A stretch of 64,000 nucleotides of DNA from an uncultured Lachnospiraceae bacterium (GTDB lineage: Bacteria > Bacillota > Clostridia > Lachnospirales > Lachnospiraceae): NCBI GenBank assembly GCA_946534785.1, contig CAMNCY010000002.1:1-64000 (forward strand). Reading direction: 5' to 3'. Under the pieces are notes generated by a model. That model saw only the letters and a program-made list of their open reading frames with translations. It was not told the DNA's origin and ran no database searches. Below are positions 42,106 through 52,203 of this stretch, one piece after another (positions within the stretch are counted from its first letter, which is position 1; every line of letters begins with the position of its first letter). Made by a program: the position numbers and the translations under genes.

Positions 42106-44028
42106 ATGAGCAATAATAACGCCTATCATATCCGGACGGATGTCTGTGTGATCGGTGCGGGACACGCGGGCTGCGAAGCGGCGCTGGCAACGGCGCGTCT
42201 CGGTCTGAAGACCGTCATATTTACCATGAATACCGACAGCATCGCCATGATGCCCTGCAATCCGCATATCGGCGGATCCTCCAAGGGACATCTTGTAAGA
42301 GAGATCGATGCCCTCGGCGGAGAAATGGGGAAAAACATCGACAAGACCTTTATCCAGTCAAAGATGCTGAATAAATCCAAAGGCCCTGCGGTACATTCCC
42401 TCCGGACGCAGGCAGACAAGGCAGCCTATTCCGCTTCCATGCGCCAGGTCCTGGAACAGGAACCGAATCTGGAGATCCGGCAGGCGGAGGTCATAAATCT
42501 TTTAGTAGAAGATAAAGAGGATGAGAGCGGCGCTGTTCATCCCGCGATCTGCGGTGTTGTCGTTCATACAGGTACGGTTTATGAATGCAAGGCTGCGATC
42601 ATCTGCACCGGGACCTATCTGAATGCCCGGTGTCTTGTGGGAGAATCGATCACGGAGACCGGTCCCGGCGGTATGCAAAGATCCACATCCCTGCGGGATG
42701 CCCTGGAAAGACTCGGCATAACAACACGCCGGTTCAAGACGGGAACGCCCGCCCGTATGGACGGAAGGACGCTGGATTATTCCAAAATGACGATCCAGAA
42801 GGGGGACGACGTCGTGATTCCCTTCTCCTACTCAACGGATCCGAAGGATGTCCAGATCGACCAGGTGCCCTGCTATCTTACCTATACGAATGAGGAAACG
42901 CACAGGATCATCCGGGAGAACATAGACCGCTCTCCCATTTACGCCGGGATCATTGAAGGGACCGGACCGCGGTACTGTCCTTCCATTGAAGACAAGGTGG
43001 TGAAATTCTCCGAAAAGGAAAGACACCAGGTCTTCATTGAGCCGGAGGGACTCTCCACCAATGAGGTCTATGTGGACGGTATGTCTTCCTCCATGCCGGA
43101 TGATGTCCAGCAGCGGATGTATCGGACGGTGCCCGGCCTGGAGAACTGCGTGATCGTCAAGAATGCCTACGCCATCGAGTATGATTGCATCAATGCGAAC
43201 ATCCTGAAGCAGTCGCTGGAGACAAAGGCAGTGGACGGGCTCTTCTGCGCCGGACAGTTCAACGGGAGCAGCGGCTATGAAGAAGCGGCAGCCCAGGGAC
43301 TTATGGCGGGGATCAATACGGCTCTGAAATTAAGAGGAGAAGAGCCGCTCATCCTGAAACGCTCGGAAGCCTACATCGGCGTTCTGATCGATGACCTGGT
43401 GAGCAAGGATAACCGGGAGCCCTATCGCATGATGACATCGCGTGCGGAATACCGTCTGATGCTCCGTCAGGACAATGCCGATCTAAGACTCCGTCACTAC
43501 GGATACCGGGCAGGACTTATCACAAAGGAACAGGATGAGTATGTTTCCTACAAAGAGGAGCACATCGCAAAGGAAATTGAACGCCTGAAGAATACCAAGG
43601 TGGGGGCTGCGGCTTCTACGCAGGAGTATTTAAGAAGCATCGGAACGAGTGAGCTGAAGACCGGCGTATCTCTGGCAGAGCTTCTCTGCCGCCCGGAGAT
43701 CACCTATGATATGCTCTCCGGAATCGATCCGGACCGGAAGCCGTTGGAAAAGGCCATCACGGAACAGGTCGAGATCGGCATAAAGTACGAAGGATATATC
43801 GAAAGACAGAAGAAGCAGATCGAGCAGTTTGAAAAGCTGGAAAACAAGAAGATCCCTGCCGGCATCGATTATGACGATGTACTGAGCCTCCGCCTGGAAG
43901 CCAGACAGAAGCTCAAAGAGATCCGGCCTTCCTCCATCGGTCAGGCGTCCCGTATGTCAGGAGTCACACCGGCGGATGTGGCAGTCCTTCTGGTATATCT
44001 GGAAAAGGTCCAGGTACCGTCTGTGTAG
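42106..44028 (+). CDS. mnmG: tRNA uridine-5-carboxymethylaminomethyl(34) synthesis enzyme MnmG
   Basis: DVCVIGAGHAGCEAALATARLGLKTVIFTMNTDSIAMMPCNPHIGGSSKGHLVREIDALGG. Confidence 0.98.
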   Translation: MSNNNAYHIRTDVCVIGAGHAGCEAALATARLGLKTVIFTMNTDSIAMMPCNPHIGGSSKGHLVREIDALGGEMGKNIDKTFIQSKMLNKSKGPAVHSLRTQADKAAYSASMRQVLEQEPNLEIRQAEVINLLVEDKEDESGAVHPAICGVVVHTGTVYECKAAIICTGTYLNARCLVGESITETGPGGMQRSTSLRDALERLGITTRRFKTGTPARMDGRTLDYSKMTIQKGDDVVIPFSYSTDPKDVQIDQVPCYLTYTNEETHRIIRENIDRSPIYAGIIEGTGPRYCPSIEDKVVKFSEKERHQVFIEPEGLSTNEVYVDGMSSSMPDDVQQRMYRTVPGLENCVIVKNAYAIEYDCINANILKQSLETKAVDGLFCAGQFNGSSGYEEAAAQGLMAGINTALKLRGEEPLILKRSEAYIGVLIDDLVSKDNREPYRMMTSRAEYRLMLRQDNADLRLRHYGYRAGLITKEQDEYVSYKEEHIAKEIERLKNTKVGAAASTQEYLRSIGTSELKTGVSLAELLCRPEITYDMLSGIDPDRKPLEKAITEQVEIGIKYEGYIERQKKQIEQFEKLENKKIPAGIDYDDVLSLRLEARQKLKEIRPSSIGQASRMSGVTPADVAVLLVYLEKVQVPSV

Positions 44029-44088
44029 ATTTATATCTGCACCGGCTGAAACATCCTGATGATACAATGATATCGAATTCACACATAA

Positions 44089-44104
44089 TGTTTCACGTGA
44101 AACA
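44089..44104. promoter_or_regulatory. parS site 1
   Basis: TGTTTCACGTGAAACA, perfect 16-bp parS palindrome. Confidence 0.95.
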
Positions 44105-44122
44105 TAGAGTAAGGATACAGTA

Positions 44123-44857
44123 TTGAAGCAATCAGAAAAAATATTGATCGAGGGGATGAATATCCTCTGCCCCGGTTTCCAGTTAAATGAAAAGCAGCTC
44201 AGGCAGTTCGAAATATTCTATGAGAATCTGATCGCCTGGAACAATGTCATGAATCTGACCACGATCACGGAAGAGGCAGATGTCTATATCAAGCACTTTA
44301 TGGACAGCCTCAGTATCGTGAAAGCTCTGGATAAGAAAGATATACGAAATGCCAGTATCATCGATGTGGGAACGGGCGCCGGATTCCCCGGACTTCCCAT
44401 CGCGATCGCATTTCCCAAGGCAAAGATCACACTGATGGATTCCCTGAATAAACGAATCCGGTTTCTCATGGAAACGATCGAAAAGGCAGAGATCGACAAT
44501 GTCGTCTGCATCCATTCGCGGGCGGAAGATCTTGCAAGAAAAAAAGATCAGAGAGAGACCTATGATCTCGCCGTTTCAAGAGCTGTCGCGAACATCGCCA
44601 CATTAAGCGAATACTGCATTCCGTTCGTAAAGACCGGAGGATCATTCATCGCATATAAATCCGAAAAGGCAGAAGAAGAGATCCGCACGTCCGGAAATGC
44701 CATAAAAATCCTTGGCGGAAAGATCGCCAACCGATGCGAATTTAACCTGCCCGGGACAAACTATCATCGGGAACTGGTCATCATCCAGAAGGAAAAGACC
44801 ACACCGAATAAATACCCGCGCAAAGCCGGTCTTCCGGCAAAAGAGCCCCTGGGGTAA
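44123..44857 (+). CDS. rsmG: 16S rRNA (guanine(527)-N7)-methyltransferase RsmG
   Basis: LIAWNNVMNLTTITEEADVYIKHFMDSLS...IIDVGTGAGFPGLPIAIAFP; likely TTG start. Confidence 0.96.
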   Translation: MKQSEKILIEGMNILCPGFQLNEKQLRQFEIFYENLIAWNNVMNLTTITEEADVYIKHFMDSLSIVKALDKKDIRNASIIDVGTGAGFPGLPIAIAFPKAKITLMDSLNKRIRFLMETIEKAEIDNVVCIHSRAEDLARKKDQRETYDLAVSRAVANIATLSEYCIPFVKTGGSFIAYKSEKAEEEIRTSGNAIKILGGKIANRCEFNLPGTNYHRELVIIQKEKTTPNKYPRKAGLPAKEPLG

Positions 44858-44901
44858 TCTGTCGGAATGATCCGTGCCTGGAACCCGAATCATGCAAATA
44901 A

Positions 44902-44917
44902 TGTTTCACGTGAAACC
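44902..44917. promoter_or_regulatory. parS site 2
   Basis: TGTTTCACGTGAAACC, one mismatch from perfect parS. Confidence 0.9.
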
Positions 44918-44945
44918 AGAGCTTCTTTACGAAGTTCTGGTTTAA
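44916..44945 (+). terminator. Hairpin/possible terminator after rsmG
   Basis: CCAGAGCTTC-TTTAC-GAAGTTCTGG followed by TTTAATG. Confidence 0.45.
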
Positions 44946-45036
44946 TGTTAGTATTAATAGGCGTTTTCCGTTACTTGCATTTGTGATGGAATCGGCAGAA
45001 TGCCGGAAGCGGTAACAGAAAAGGAATGGAGTCTGA

Positions 45037-45798
45037 ATGGGAAAGATTATATCAGTAGCGAACCAGAAGGGCGGTGTCGGCAAAACGACAACGGCAATCA
45101 ATCTTTCAGCAGCACTGGCTGAAAAAGGAAAAAAGATCCTTGTTGTCGACATTGATCCTCAGGGGAATACAACAAGCGGCTTCGGAGTTGACAAGAACGA
45201 AGTAGAGAACACGATCTATGAGCTGATGCTGGATGACTGCACGGTTGCGGAAACGATTATTCACGATGTGATCAAGAATGCGGATCTTATACCCTCAAAT
45301 GTAAATCTGGCAGCTGCAGAGATCGAACTGATCGGCGTCAACAACAAGGAGTTCATTCTGCGCGATGCGATGGATTTCATCCGGCAGGATTATGACTATA
45401 TCATCATGGACTGCCCGCCTTCCCTGAACGTACTTACGGTGAACGCAATGGCGGCATCCGATACGGTGCTTGTCCCGATTCAGTGTGAGTACTATGCGCT
45501 GGAAGGTCTCAGCCAGCTGATCCACACGATCAATCTGGTCAGAGAGAGACTGAACGATAAGCTGGATGTAGAGGGAATCGTATTTACCATGTATGATTCG
45601 AGAACGAATCTCTCCCAGCAGGTCGTAGACAACGTCCGTACAAATGTGGAGCTGAGAGTATATAATACCGTGATCCCCAGGAATATCCGTCTTGCGGAGG
45701 CACCCAGCTTTGGAATGCCGATCACCCAGTATGATACCCGGTCGGCCGGTGCCGAAGCCTACAGGAAGCTGGCGGATGAACTGATCAGCAGCAACTGA
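45037..45798 (+). CDS. parA: Chromosome partitioning ATPase ParA/Soj
   Basis: MGKIISVANQKGGVGKTTTAINLSAALAEKGKKILVVDIDPQGNTTSGFG. Confidence 0.97.
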   Translation: MGKIISVANQKGGVGKTTTAINLSAALAEKGKKILVVDIDPQGNTTSGFGVDKNEVENTIYELMLDDCTVAETIIHDVIKNADLIPSNVNLAAAEIELIGVNNKEFILRDAMDFIRQDYDYIIMDCPPSLNVLTVNAMAASDTVLVPIQCEYYALEGLSQLIHTINLVRERLNDKLDVEGIVFTMYDSRTNLSQQVVDNVRTNVELRVYNTVIPRNIRLAEAPSFGMPITQYDTRSAGAEAYRKLADELISSN

Positions 45799-45850
45799 TC
45801 GAACAAGGCCGGTCGAATATGATCCGGCAGATGTAATTGGGAGTTACTAA

Positions 45851-46771
45851 ATGGCAGAAAAGAAGAAAAGAGGACTCGGAAAGGGTCTTGACAGCCTGAT
45901 TCCGGCAAATGCTTCGGGAAACAGTGTATCCGTTAAGAAAGCAGATGTTTCCCGGGAGAATGCTTCGGATAAAGAGCGTGAAATAGAGGGCGTCGGTATC
46001 GTAAAAATGGTTCGCATCGCCCAGATCGAGCCTGACAGACAGCAGCCGAGAAAGAATTTTGACAAGGACAAACTGCTGGAGCTGGCACAGTCTATAAAAG
46101 ACCACGGACTTCTGGAACCGCTTCTCGTGCAGAAGGAAAACGGCAGATATATCCTGATCGCCGGTGAAAGAAGATGGAGAGCGGCAAAACAGGCCGGCCT
46201 CAAAGAAGTGCCCGTTATCATCAAAGACTATGACAGCGCCCAGAAAGCAGTCGTAGCACTGATCGACAATATCCAGCGCGAAGCGCTGAATCCGATAGAA
46301 GAAGCGGACGCCTACAACAAACTCATCGAGGAATACGGACTGACCCAGGAAGAACTTGCCGCAAAGCTTGGAAAGAGCCGCACGGCGATCACCAATACGC
46401 TGCGTCTTCTCAAACTGACGCAGGAAGTCAGAAAAATGGTGGCTTCCGGAGAGCTTTCCATGGGACAGGCAAGAGCACTGATCCCCGTCGAAGACGAAAA
46501 ACTGCAGATCGCACTTGCGGAAAGAATCATAAAGGAAGATCTCAGTGTCCGGGAAGTGGAAAAACTGATCCGGAACCTGAACAGTAAGTCTGAAAATAAA
46601 GAAAAAAAGAAGGATGAATCACTGGAACAGATCCTCCGGGATCTGGAATCCAGGATGAACCAGGCCCTGGGCATGAAGGTCGAGATCCGTTCCAACGGGA
46701 ACAAGGGAAAGCTTCAGATCAGTTATGAAAGCCAGAGCGACCTGGAAAAGCTGATGGATCTTCTGATGTGA
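45851..46771 (+). CDS. parB: Chromosome partitioning protein ParB/Spo0J
   Basis: KRGLGKGLDSLIP, ILIAGERRWRAAKQAGL, NIQREALNPIEEADAYNKLIEEYGLTQEELAAKLGKSRTAITNTLRLL. Confidence 0.97.
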   Translation: MAEKKKRGLGKGLDSLIPANASGNSVSVKKADVSRENASDKEREIEGVGIVKMVRIAQIEPDRQQPRKNFDKDKLLELAQSIKDHGLLEPLLVQKENGRYILIAGERRWRAAKQAGLKEVPVIIKDYDSAQKAVVALIDNIQREALNPIEEADAYNKLIEEYGLTQEELAAKLGKSRTAITNTLRLLKLTQEVRKMVASGELSMGQARALIPVEDEKLQIALAERIIKEDLSVREVEKLIRNLNSKSENKEKKKDESLEQILRDLESRMNQALGMKVEIRSNGNKGKLQISYESQSDLEKLMDLLM

Positions 46772-46811
46772 TCCACCGGGCTTGCAGACCCTTCAGAAAA
46801 GAGGATGACAT

Positions 46812-47318
46812 ATGAATGCTTTGGATACAGGAGCGCAGGGAGGCTGGAATCCTCTTCTGCTGTTTTGCCTGGTTCTTCTGGTCTGGGTGGTTATATTGGC
46901 CGTTATACTGTTTATGGAGATCTCCAACCGGAAAAAGCTGGAGGAGCGCGTGAGCAGGCTGACGGAAGGCGCAGACGGGGAAAACCTGGAGAATGCACTG
47001 CTGAAGGTCTTCGATGAGTATTCGGATCTCCACCGGGTACTTGCCAGAAACCAGCAGGACATCAACGATATCTATGACAGAATGCGGACGATGGTGCAGA
47101 AGGTCGGCGTGGTCAAGTATGACGCATTCAGCCAGATGGGCGGACAGCTGAGTTCGGCGATCGCCATGCTGGATGATAATAACGACGGTTTCATCATCAA
47201 TACCGTACAGAGTGTCGACGGCTGTTACTCCTATGTGAAGACCGTCCGTGACGGAACAGCCGAGATCGATCTCGGTAAGGAAGAAGACGAGGCGCTTCGG
47301 ATGGCGCTTTCTCGATAA
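46812..47318 (+). CDS. DUF4446 family protein
   Basis: N-terminal TM; VGVVKYDAFSQMGGQLSSAIAMLDDNNDGFIINTVQSVDGCYSYVKTV. Confidence 0.9.
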   Translation: MNALDTGAQGGWNPLLLFCLVLLVWVVILAVILFMEISNRKKLEERVSRLTEGADGENLENALLKVFDEYSDLHRVLARNQQDINDIYDRMRTMVQKVGVVKYDAFSQMGGQLSSAIAMLDDNNDGFIINTVQSVDGCYSYVKTVRDGTAEIDLGKEEDEALRMALSR

Positions 47319-47349
47319 AAAAGTTGCAGCATGCAGAAAAGAGGTAATC

Positions 47350-48636
47350 ATGATCGACATTAAGTTTTTAAGAGAGAACCCGGAAGCAGTCAAGGAGAAC
47401 ATCAGGAAGAAATTCCAGGATGAGAAGCTCCCTCTGGTAGATGAAGTCATTGAATACGACGCAAAGGCAAGAGCTGCCCAGCAGGAAGCCGACCAGATCC
47501 GCGCAGACAAGAAGAAGATCTCCAAGCAGATCGGCGGACTGATGGCACAGGGCAAAAAAGAAGAAGCCATGGCTCTGAAGGCCCAGGTCGGCGACAACTC
47601 CCGTCTGGAAGAGCTGGATAAGATCCAGAAGGAAGCTCTGGAGATCGTCCGCAATGACATGATGATCATCCCCAATATCATCGATCCTACCGTTCCCATC
47701 GGCGAAGACGATTCCAAGAACGTTGAGCTGCAGCGCTTTGGTGAGCCCGTCGTCCCGGATTTCGAGATCCCGTACCATACGGATATCATGGACCGCTTTG
47801 ACGGAATCGATCTGGATGCGGCAGGACGTGTTGCCGGAAACGGCTTCTATTACCTGAAGGGCGATATCGCAAGACTTCACTCTGCCGTCCTGACCTATGC
47901 CAGGGATTTCATGATCGGCAAAGGCTTTACCTACTGCATTCCTCCTTTCATGATCCGTTCCGCAGTCGTTACGGGCGTCATGAGCTTCGCGGAAATGGAT
48001 GCCATGATGTACAAGATCGAAGGCGAAGACCTTTACCTGATCGGTACCTCGGAGCATTCCATGATCGGCAGTTTTATCGACCAGATCGTTCCCGAAAACA
48101 AGCTTCCCCAGACGCTTACCAGCTATTCTCCCTGCTTCCGTAAGGAGAAGGGTGCGCACGGCATCGAGGAAAGAGGCGTCTACAGGATCCATCAGTTCGA
48201 AAAACAGGAAATGATCGTTGTCTGCCGTCCGGAGGAATCCAAAGAGTGGTACGAGAAGATGTGGCAGTATACGGTAGAGCTGTTCCGTACGATGGATATT
48301 CCGGTCAGACAGCTGGAGTGCTGCTCCGGTGACCTTGCAGACCTGAAGGTCAAGTCCTGCGACGTGGAAGCATGGTCTCCCAGACAGAAGAAGTATTTTG
48401 AAGTCGGAAGCTGCTCCAACCTCGGTGATGCACAGGCAAGAAGACTGCGCATCCGCGTAAAGGATGAGAACGGCAAGATCTATCTTGCACATACCCTGAA
48501 CAATACCGTTGTGGCTTCTCCCAGAATGCTGATCGCACTTCTGGAGAACAACCTTCGCGAAGACGGCAGCGTTGCCATCCCGAAGGTCCTTCAGCCGTAC
48601 ATGGGCGGTATGACCGAGCTGGTTCCGAAGCACTGA
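47350..48636 (+). CDS. serS: Serine-tRNA ligase
   Basis: MIDIKFLRENPEAVKENI...YRIHQFEKQEMIVVCRPEES...LNNTVVASPRMLIALLENN. Confidence 0.98.
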   Translation: MIDIKFLRENPEAVKENIRKKFQDEKLPLVDEVIEYDAKARAAQQEADQIRADKKKISKQIGGLMAQGKKEEAMALKAQVGDNSRLEELDKIQKEALEIVRNDMMIIPNIIDPTVPIGEDDSKNVELQRFGEPVVPDFEIPYHTDIMDRFDGIDLDAAGRVAGNGFYYLKGDIARLHSAVLTYARDFMIGKGFTYCIPPFMIRSAVVTGVMSFAEMDAMMYKIEGEDLYLIGTSEHSMIGSFIDQIVPENKLPQTLTSYSPCFRKEKGAHGIEERGVYRIHQFEKQEMIVVCRPEESKEWYEKMWQYTVELFRTMDIPVRQLECCSGDLADLKVKSCDVEAWSPRQKKYFEVGSCSNLGDAQARRLRIRVKDENGKIYLAHTLNNTVVASPRMLIALLENNLREDGSVAIPKVLQPYMGGMTELVPKH

Positions 48637-48651
48637 TAAAGAGGAACATTA

Positions 48652-49587
48652 TTGCATAAGTATATGAGGGCGATCGGCTTTTCCGTATTGCCCAAACGCA
48701 AGGAAGTTTACAACTTAATAGAAGAAGGCGTACGGCAGCCCCATGCCCGCTCATATACGACCAGCGATGAGGACGAAGACAGCCTGCTTGCCCAGTTCGA
48801 CATTGAACTGGGCGACGGAATAGGCATCAGCGTATGCGGACAGTTCGATGAGTCGGACCAGTTCTACCCGGAGTACTATTATCCGTACCTGGATACGGAT
48901 ATCATCAGCACGGGAGAAGAAGTCACCGTCGACAGAAGGATCGATACCGACTCCTATGCCGGCATCTGTGATGACCTGCGGATCGGCGTTACGCTGATCT
49001 TCCGGCTCCGGAACTGTGTGGAATACCTGAAGAACACCCATAAGCATTTCCAGCCCCTGGATAATGCGACCTGTTCCCTGTCAGCGCTCTCGATCGAGGG
49101 CATGGTCATGATGCCGCTTTTCAAGAGCGATGCGGATAAGAAAAAGAAGAAAGACACAGAGCTCAAGAGAGGCCAGCTCCTGAATGCTGCCAGGAATGGG
49201 GATGAGAACGCGATCCGTGATCTTACGGTCGCGGACATGGATGTGTATGCCAATATCATGTCCCATATCCAGTATGAGGATATTTATACACTGGTAGAGT
49301 CCTATTTCATGCCTTACGGAGCAGAGTGCGATCTGTATTCCGTACTGGGGGAGATCCGTGCCATCCAGTCGGTCACGAACCGGGTCACGCAGGAAGAAGT
49401 CCTGATCATGACGCTGGATATCAACGGACTGTATCTTTCCGTATGTATCAACCGGCAGGATCTGTATGGAGAGCCGGAACCGGGACGCCGGTTCAAAGGT
49501 GTCATATGGCTGCAGGGAAAAATAAACTTTCTAATAGAAGATAACAGCATATCCGGACAGATCTCCGAGATCCATGACGTGAACTGA
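48652..49587 (+). CDS. DUF3881 family protein
   Basis: MHKYMRAIGFSVLPKRKEVYNLIEEGVRQP...; TTG start. Confidence 0.8.
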   Translation: MHKYMRAIGFSVLPKRKEVYNLIEEGVRQPHARSYTTSDEDEDSLLAQFDIELGDGIGISVCGQFDESDQFYPEYYYPYLDTDIISTGEEVTVDRRIDTDSYAGICDDLRIGVTLIFRLRNCVEYLKNTHKHFQPLDNATCSLSALSIEGMVMMPLFKSDADKKKKKDTELKRGQLLNAARNGDENAIRDLTVADMDVYANIMSHIQYEDIYTLVESYFMPYGAECDLYSVLGEIRAIQSVTNRVTQEEVLIMTLDINGLYLSVCINRQDLYGEPEPGRRFKGVIWLQGKINFLIEDNSISGQISEIHDVN

Positions 49588-49640
49588 GGACAGGAGAACG
49601 ACGCTGACGGAAGAATTACCGATAAACAACCGAAATACAG

Positions 49641-49680
49641 AAAGGACCGGAGGATCTTATACGATCATCCGGTCCTTGTT
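49641..49680. terminator. Bidirectional intrinsic terminator
   Basis: AAGGACCGGAGGATC...GATCATCCGGTCCTT stem between convergent genes. Confidence 0.75.
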
Positions 49681-49711
49681 TCATCTGGATCGATATTTCT
49701 GGATGTGATTA

Positions 49712-50671
49712 TTATTTGTCAACGATCATGGACAGCGCGCCGTACAGGACAGAGTCATCGCCAAGCGCTGCGTTCTTGATCTCCACGGTATCACGGATGG
49801 AAGGCATGCAGTATCTGTCAACTTCCGCAAGGATCTTCTCCAGGAAAACATCTCCGGAGGATTCGATGATACCGCCGCCGTAAATTACGATATCGGGGCT
49901 GATGGCATTGATGATGCTGCCGGTGGCAATTGCAAGATAATGGCAGGCCCTGTCGACGGCTTCCGTTGCGACGGCATCCTTTTCCGCCAGTGCCTTCTTT
50001 AAGGCTTTACTCTTGAAGGTGCCGTTGACGATCTGGCCGTCCATCATGGTCTTCCTGCCGCGGGAGATCTGCTGCTGGAAATAGGAGGTCATGCCCTTCT
50101 TCGAAGAAAGCGCCTCAAGACAGCCTCTCTGTCCGCAGCCGCAAAGGGGTCCTTCGGGCTCCAGGACCATGTGTCCCAGCTCTGCGCCCTTGAACTTGTT
50201 GCCGGTAAACATCTTTCCGTCCAGGATCAGGCCGCCGCCCATACCGGTGCCTACGAAATAACCGACGACATTCTTATAGCCTTTGGCAACGCCGTATTTC
50301 CACTCGCCCAGGACGCCGACATTGACGTCGTTTCCGATATAGAACGGAACGCCGAACTTCTTTTCGATGGGCGTTCTGATATCATAGTTCCTCCAGGGGA
50401 GATTCGGGGAAAAGAGAACGATACCCGCATCGGAATCAATTACACCGGGCGCACCGGCTGAGATCGCATTGATCTGACTCTTTTTGATGCCGGATTCCTT
50501 GATCATCTCGTCTACGACGCTGATGATGACTTCTTCCACGTTCTGTGCGGAATCTCCGCCGGACTTGGTCTTCTTTTTCAGGCGATAGATGATCTTCTTC
50601 TTGCTGTCAAAGATCGCGCCGAGGATCTTGGTGCCGCCGATATCCAGGCAAATATTGTATTCTGCTGCCAT
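49712..50671 (-). CDS. ROK family sugar kinase (glucokinase-like)
   Basis: NICLDIGGTKILGAIFD...GTGMGGGLILDGKMFTGNKFKGAELGHMVLEPEGPLCGCGQRGCLEAL. Confidence 0.92.
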   Translation of the reverse strand: MAAEYNICLDIGGTKILGAIFDSKKKIIYRLKKKTKSGGDSAQNVEEVIISVVDEMIKESGIKKSQINAISAGAPGVIDSDAGIVLFSPNLPWRNYDIRTPIEKKFGVPFYIGNDVNVGVLGEWKYGVAKGYKNVVGYFVGTGMGGGLILDGKMFTGNKFKGAELGHMVLEPEGPLCGCGQRGCLEALSSKKGMTSYFQQQISRGRKTMMDGQIVNGTFKSKALKKALAEKDAVATEAVDRACHYLAIATGSIINAISPDIVIYGGGIIESSGDVFLEKILAEVDRYCMPSIRDTVEIKNAALGDDSVLYGALSMIVDK

Positions 50672-50882
50672 AATTCCCTCCCTGTTGAACGGTTCAATAA
50701 CGGATTTGCCAAACTGGCCCTATGAATCAATTATAACAAAGACGGCGCGTACGTTGGAAAAAAGATGAAGCGTATCCGGACATGCATTTCATTATTTGCA
50801 GAAAATGAACGTATGTCGTAAGATAGAATCACCTTATCAGGGTAGTGCCAATGATTAATGTTGGAGAAAGGACGGAAAGCTC

Positions 50883-51230
50883 ATGATTCGAAGAAAAGAA
50901 GATGTCATATCCATCACAAAGCCGGCACCGTTCAACGGAACCGGTGAGATCACGGTCAGAAGCCTTCTGGAGACACCGGAAGAAATGTATGACAAGGGCC
51001 GTGTGTTCGCACATACCACCGTGTATCCGGGCAGCGTGATCGGACTTCATCAGCATACAGGAGATGCGGAGACCTATTATATTATGTCCGGCAAGGGCAA
51101 ATACAATGACAATGGCAAAATCGTGGATGTTCATCCCGGAGATGTATATTTCTGCGGTGACGGCGAGAGCCATTCCATTGAGGCGATCGACGAGCCGATC
51201 GAGATGATCGCCCTGATCTTATATCACTGA
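50883..51230 (+). CDS. Cupin domain protein
   Basis: TVYPGSVIGLHQHTGDAETYYIMSGKGKYNDNGKIVDVHPGDVYFCGDGESHSIEAID. Confidence 0.9.
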   Translation: MIRRKEDVISITKPAPFNGTGEITVRSLLETPEEMYDKGRVFAHTTVYPGSVIGLHQHTGDAETYYIMSGKGKYNDNGKIVDVHPGDVYFCGDGESHSIEAIDEPIEMIALILYH

Positions 51231-51248
51231 TACATATGGATCCGAATG

Positions 51249-51275
51249 AAAAGGGGGCATGGCCCCCTTTTTATT
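51249..51275. terminator. Bidirectional intrinsic terminator
   Basis: AAAAGGGGGC-ATG-GCCCCCTTTTTATTTT; overlaps the stop codon of the minus-strand gene. Confidence 0.8.
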
Positions 51276-52071
51276 TTGGACCGGAGCCGGGAAGATCTTC
51301 CAGAAATCTTCTCACCTCCCGGTAAAACCGTTCCGGAAACATCATGATCAGCTCTGCGTGCTCCAGGCCTTTGAATTCGTGCAGAACGGTCTGCGGAAAC
51401 GCCCGGCATACGAATTCGATATCGTGTTCCTTTTCCCGGGCCTTTCTTTCCTTCTCCCCAAACCAGTATTCGATCTTCGTTCCGACTGGAGGTACCGGGT
51501 CCGGCATGGAATAATTGTCCGTCGACCAGAAGACGTTATAGATCGTCCGGGACGAATAATGCTTCTTATAAAAATCATGCAGCCTGCGGTAGTGCTCCCC
51601 GGGATCTTCGCCCGCAGGTGTCCAGCGCTTTGGCGGATATGCGAGCTTCATCAGCGGGAGGAACCTTGTCCCCAGCATGACCATGGCCCAGTCTTTGAAG
51701 GAGATCAGCCGGCAGACCGGCTTCGGGTAGGGATAGGGCGTGATCCCGGCATCGATGATGGCCTTTTCCACCGGGATATTCTCGGTCGCCAGAAAACGGA
51801 TGACAATGGCGCCGCCCATGGAAACGCCGTACATGGCATCCACATGACGGATCCCATTATTCCGGAGGAAAGCCGCGGCGTCGCGGACCGTCTTTTCTAT
51901 GGAAACAAATTCCGTTCCCAGTTCATCATGGCCGTCTGTAATAAAAAGATAAACGTGCCAGTCCTTTGCCATCTGTTCGGCGGAAGCCTTAAAGACCCAC
52001 CAGGGCTCGACGGCGCACTGGAACATCACAAAGGAACGGGGATTATCTGTACCGAATTCATACACTTTCAT
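51271..52071 (-). CDS. Alpha/beta hydrolase
   Basis: DAMYGVSMGGAIVIRFL (GxSxG nucleophile elbow), C-terminal GLEHAELIMMFPERFYREVRRFL. Confidence 0.8.
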   Translation of the reverse strand: MKVYEFGTDNPRSFVMFQCAVEPWWVFKASAEQMAKDWHVYLFITDGHDELGTEFVSIEKTVRDAAAFLRNNGIRHVDAMYGVSMGGAIVIRFLATENIPVEKAIIDAGITPYPYPKPVCRLISFKDWAMVMLGTRFLPLMKLAYPPKRWTPAGEDPGEHYRRLHDFYKKHYSSRTIYNVFWSTDNYSMPDPVPPVGTKIEYWFGEKERKAREKEHDIEFVCRAFPQTVLHEFKGLEHAELIMMFPERFYREVRRFLEDLPGSGPK

Positions 52072-52203
52072 GTCATATCCGTCTCTTTTATATAGTTAGC
52101 CTACACTAATCTGCTCCATGTATTATACTGGTCGTACAGGCTGTATTCAAGAGGCGGGTATGGTCCTGCTGCAGCCGGCAGCGGGAACGGCGCCGGCAGA
52201 GGA

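Noticed and set aside
47319-47349. Search for a T-box leader upstream of serS
   Set aside because: Only about 30 bp between DUF4446 and serS; no room for a T-box.
47368-48633. 421-aa minus-strand ORF antisense to serS
   Set aside because: Antisense shadow of serS.
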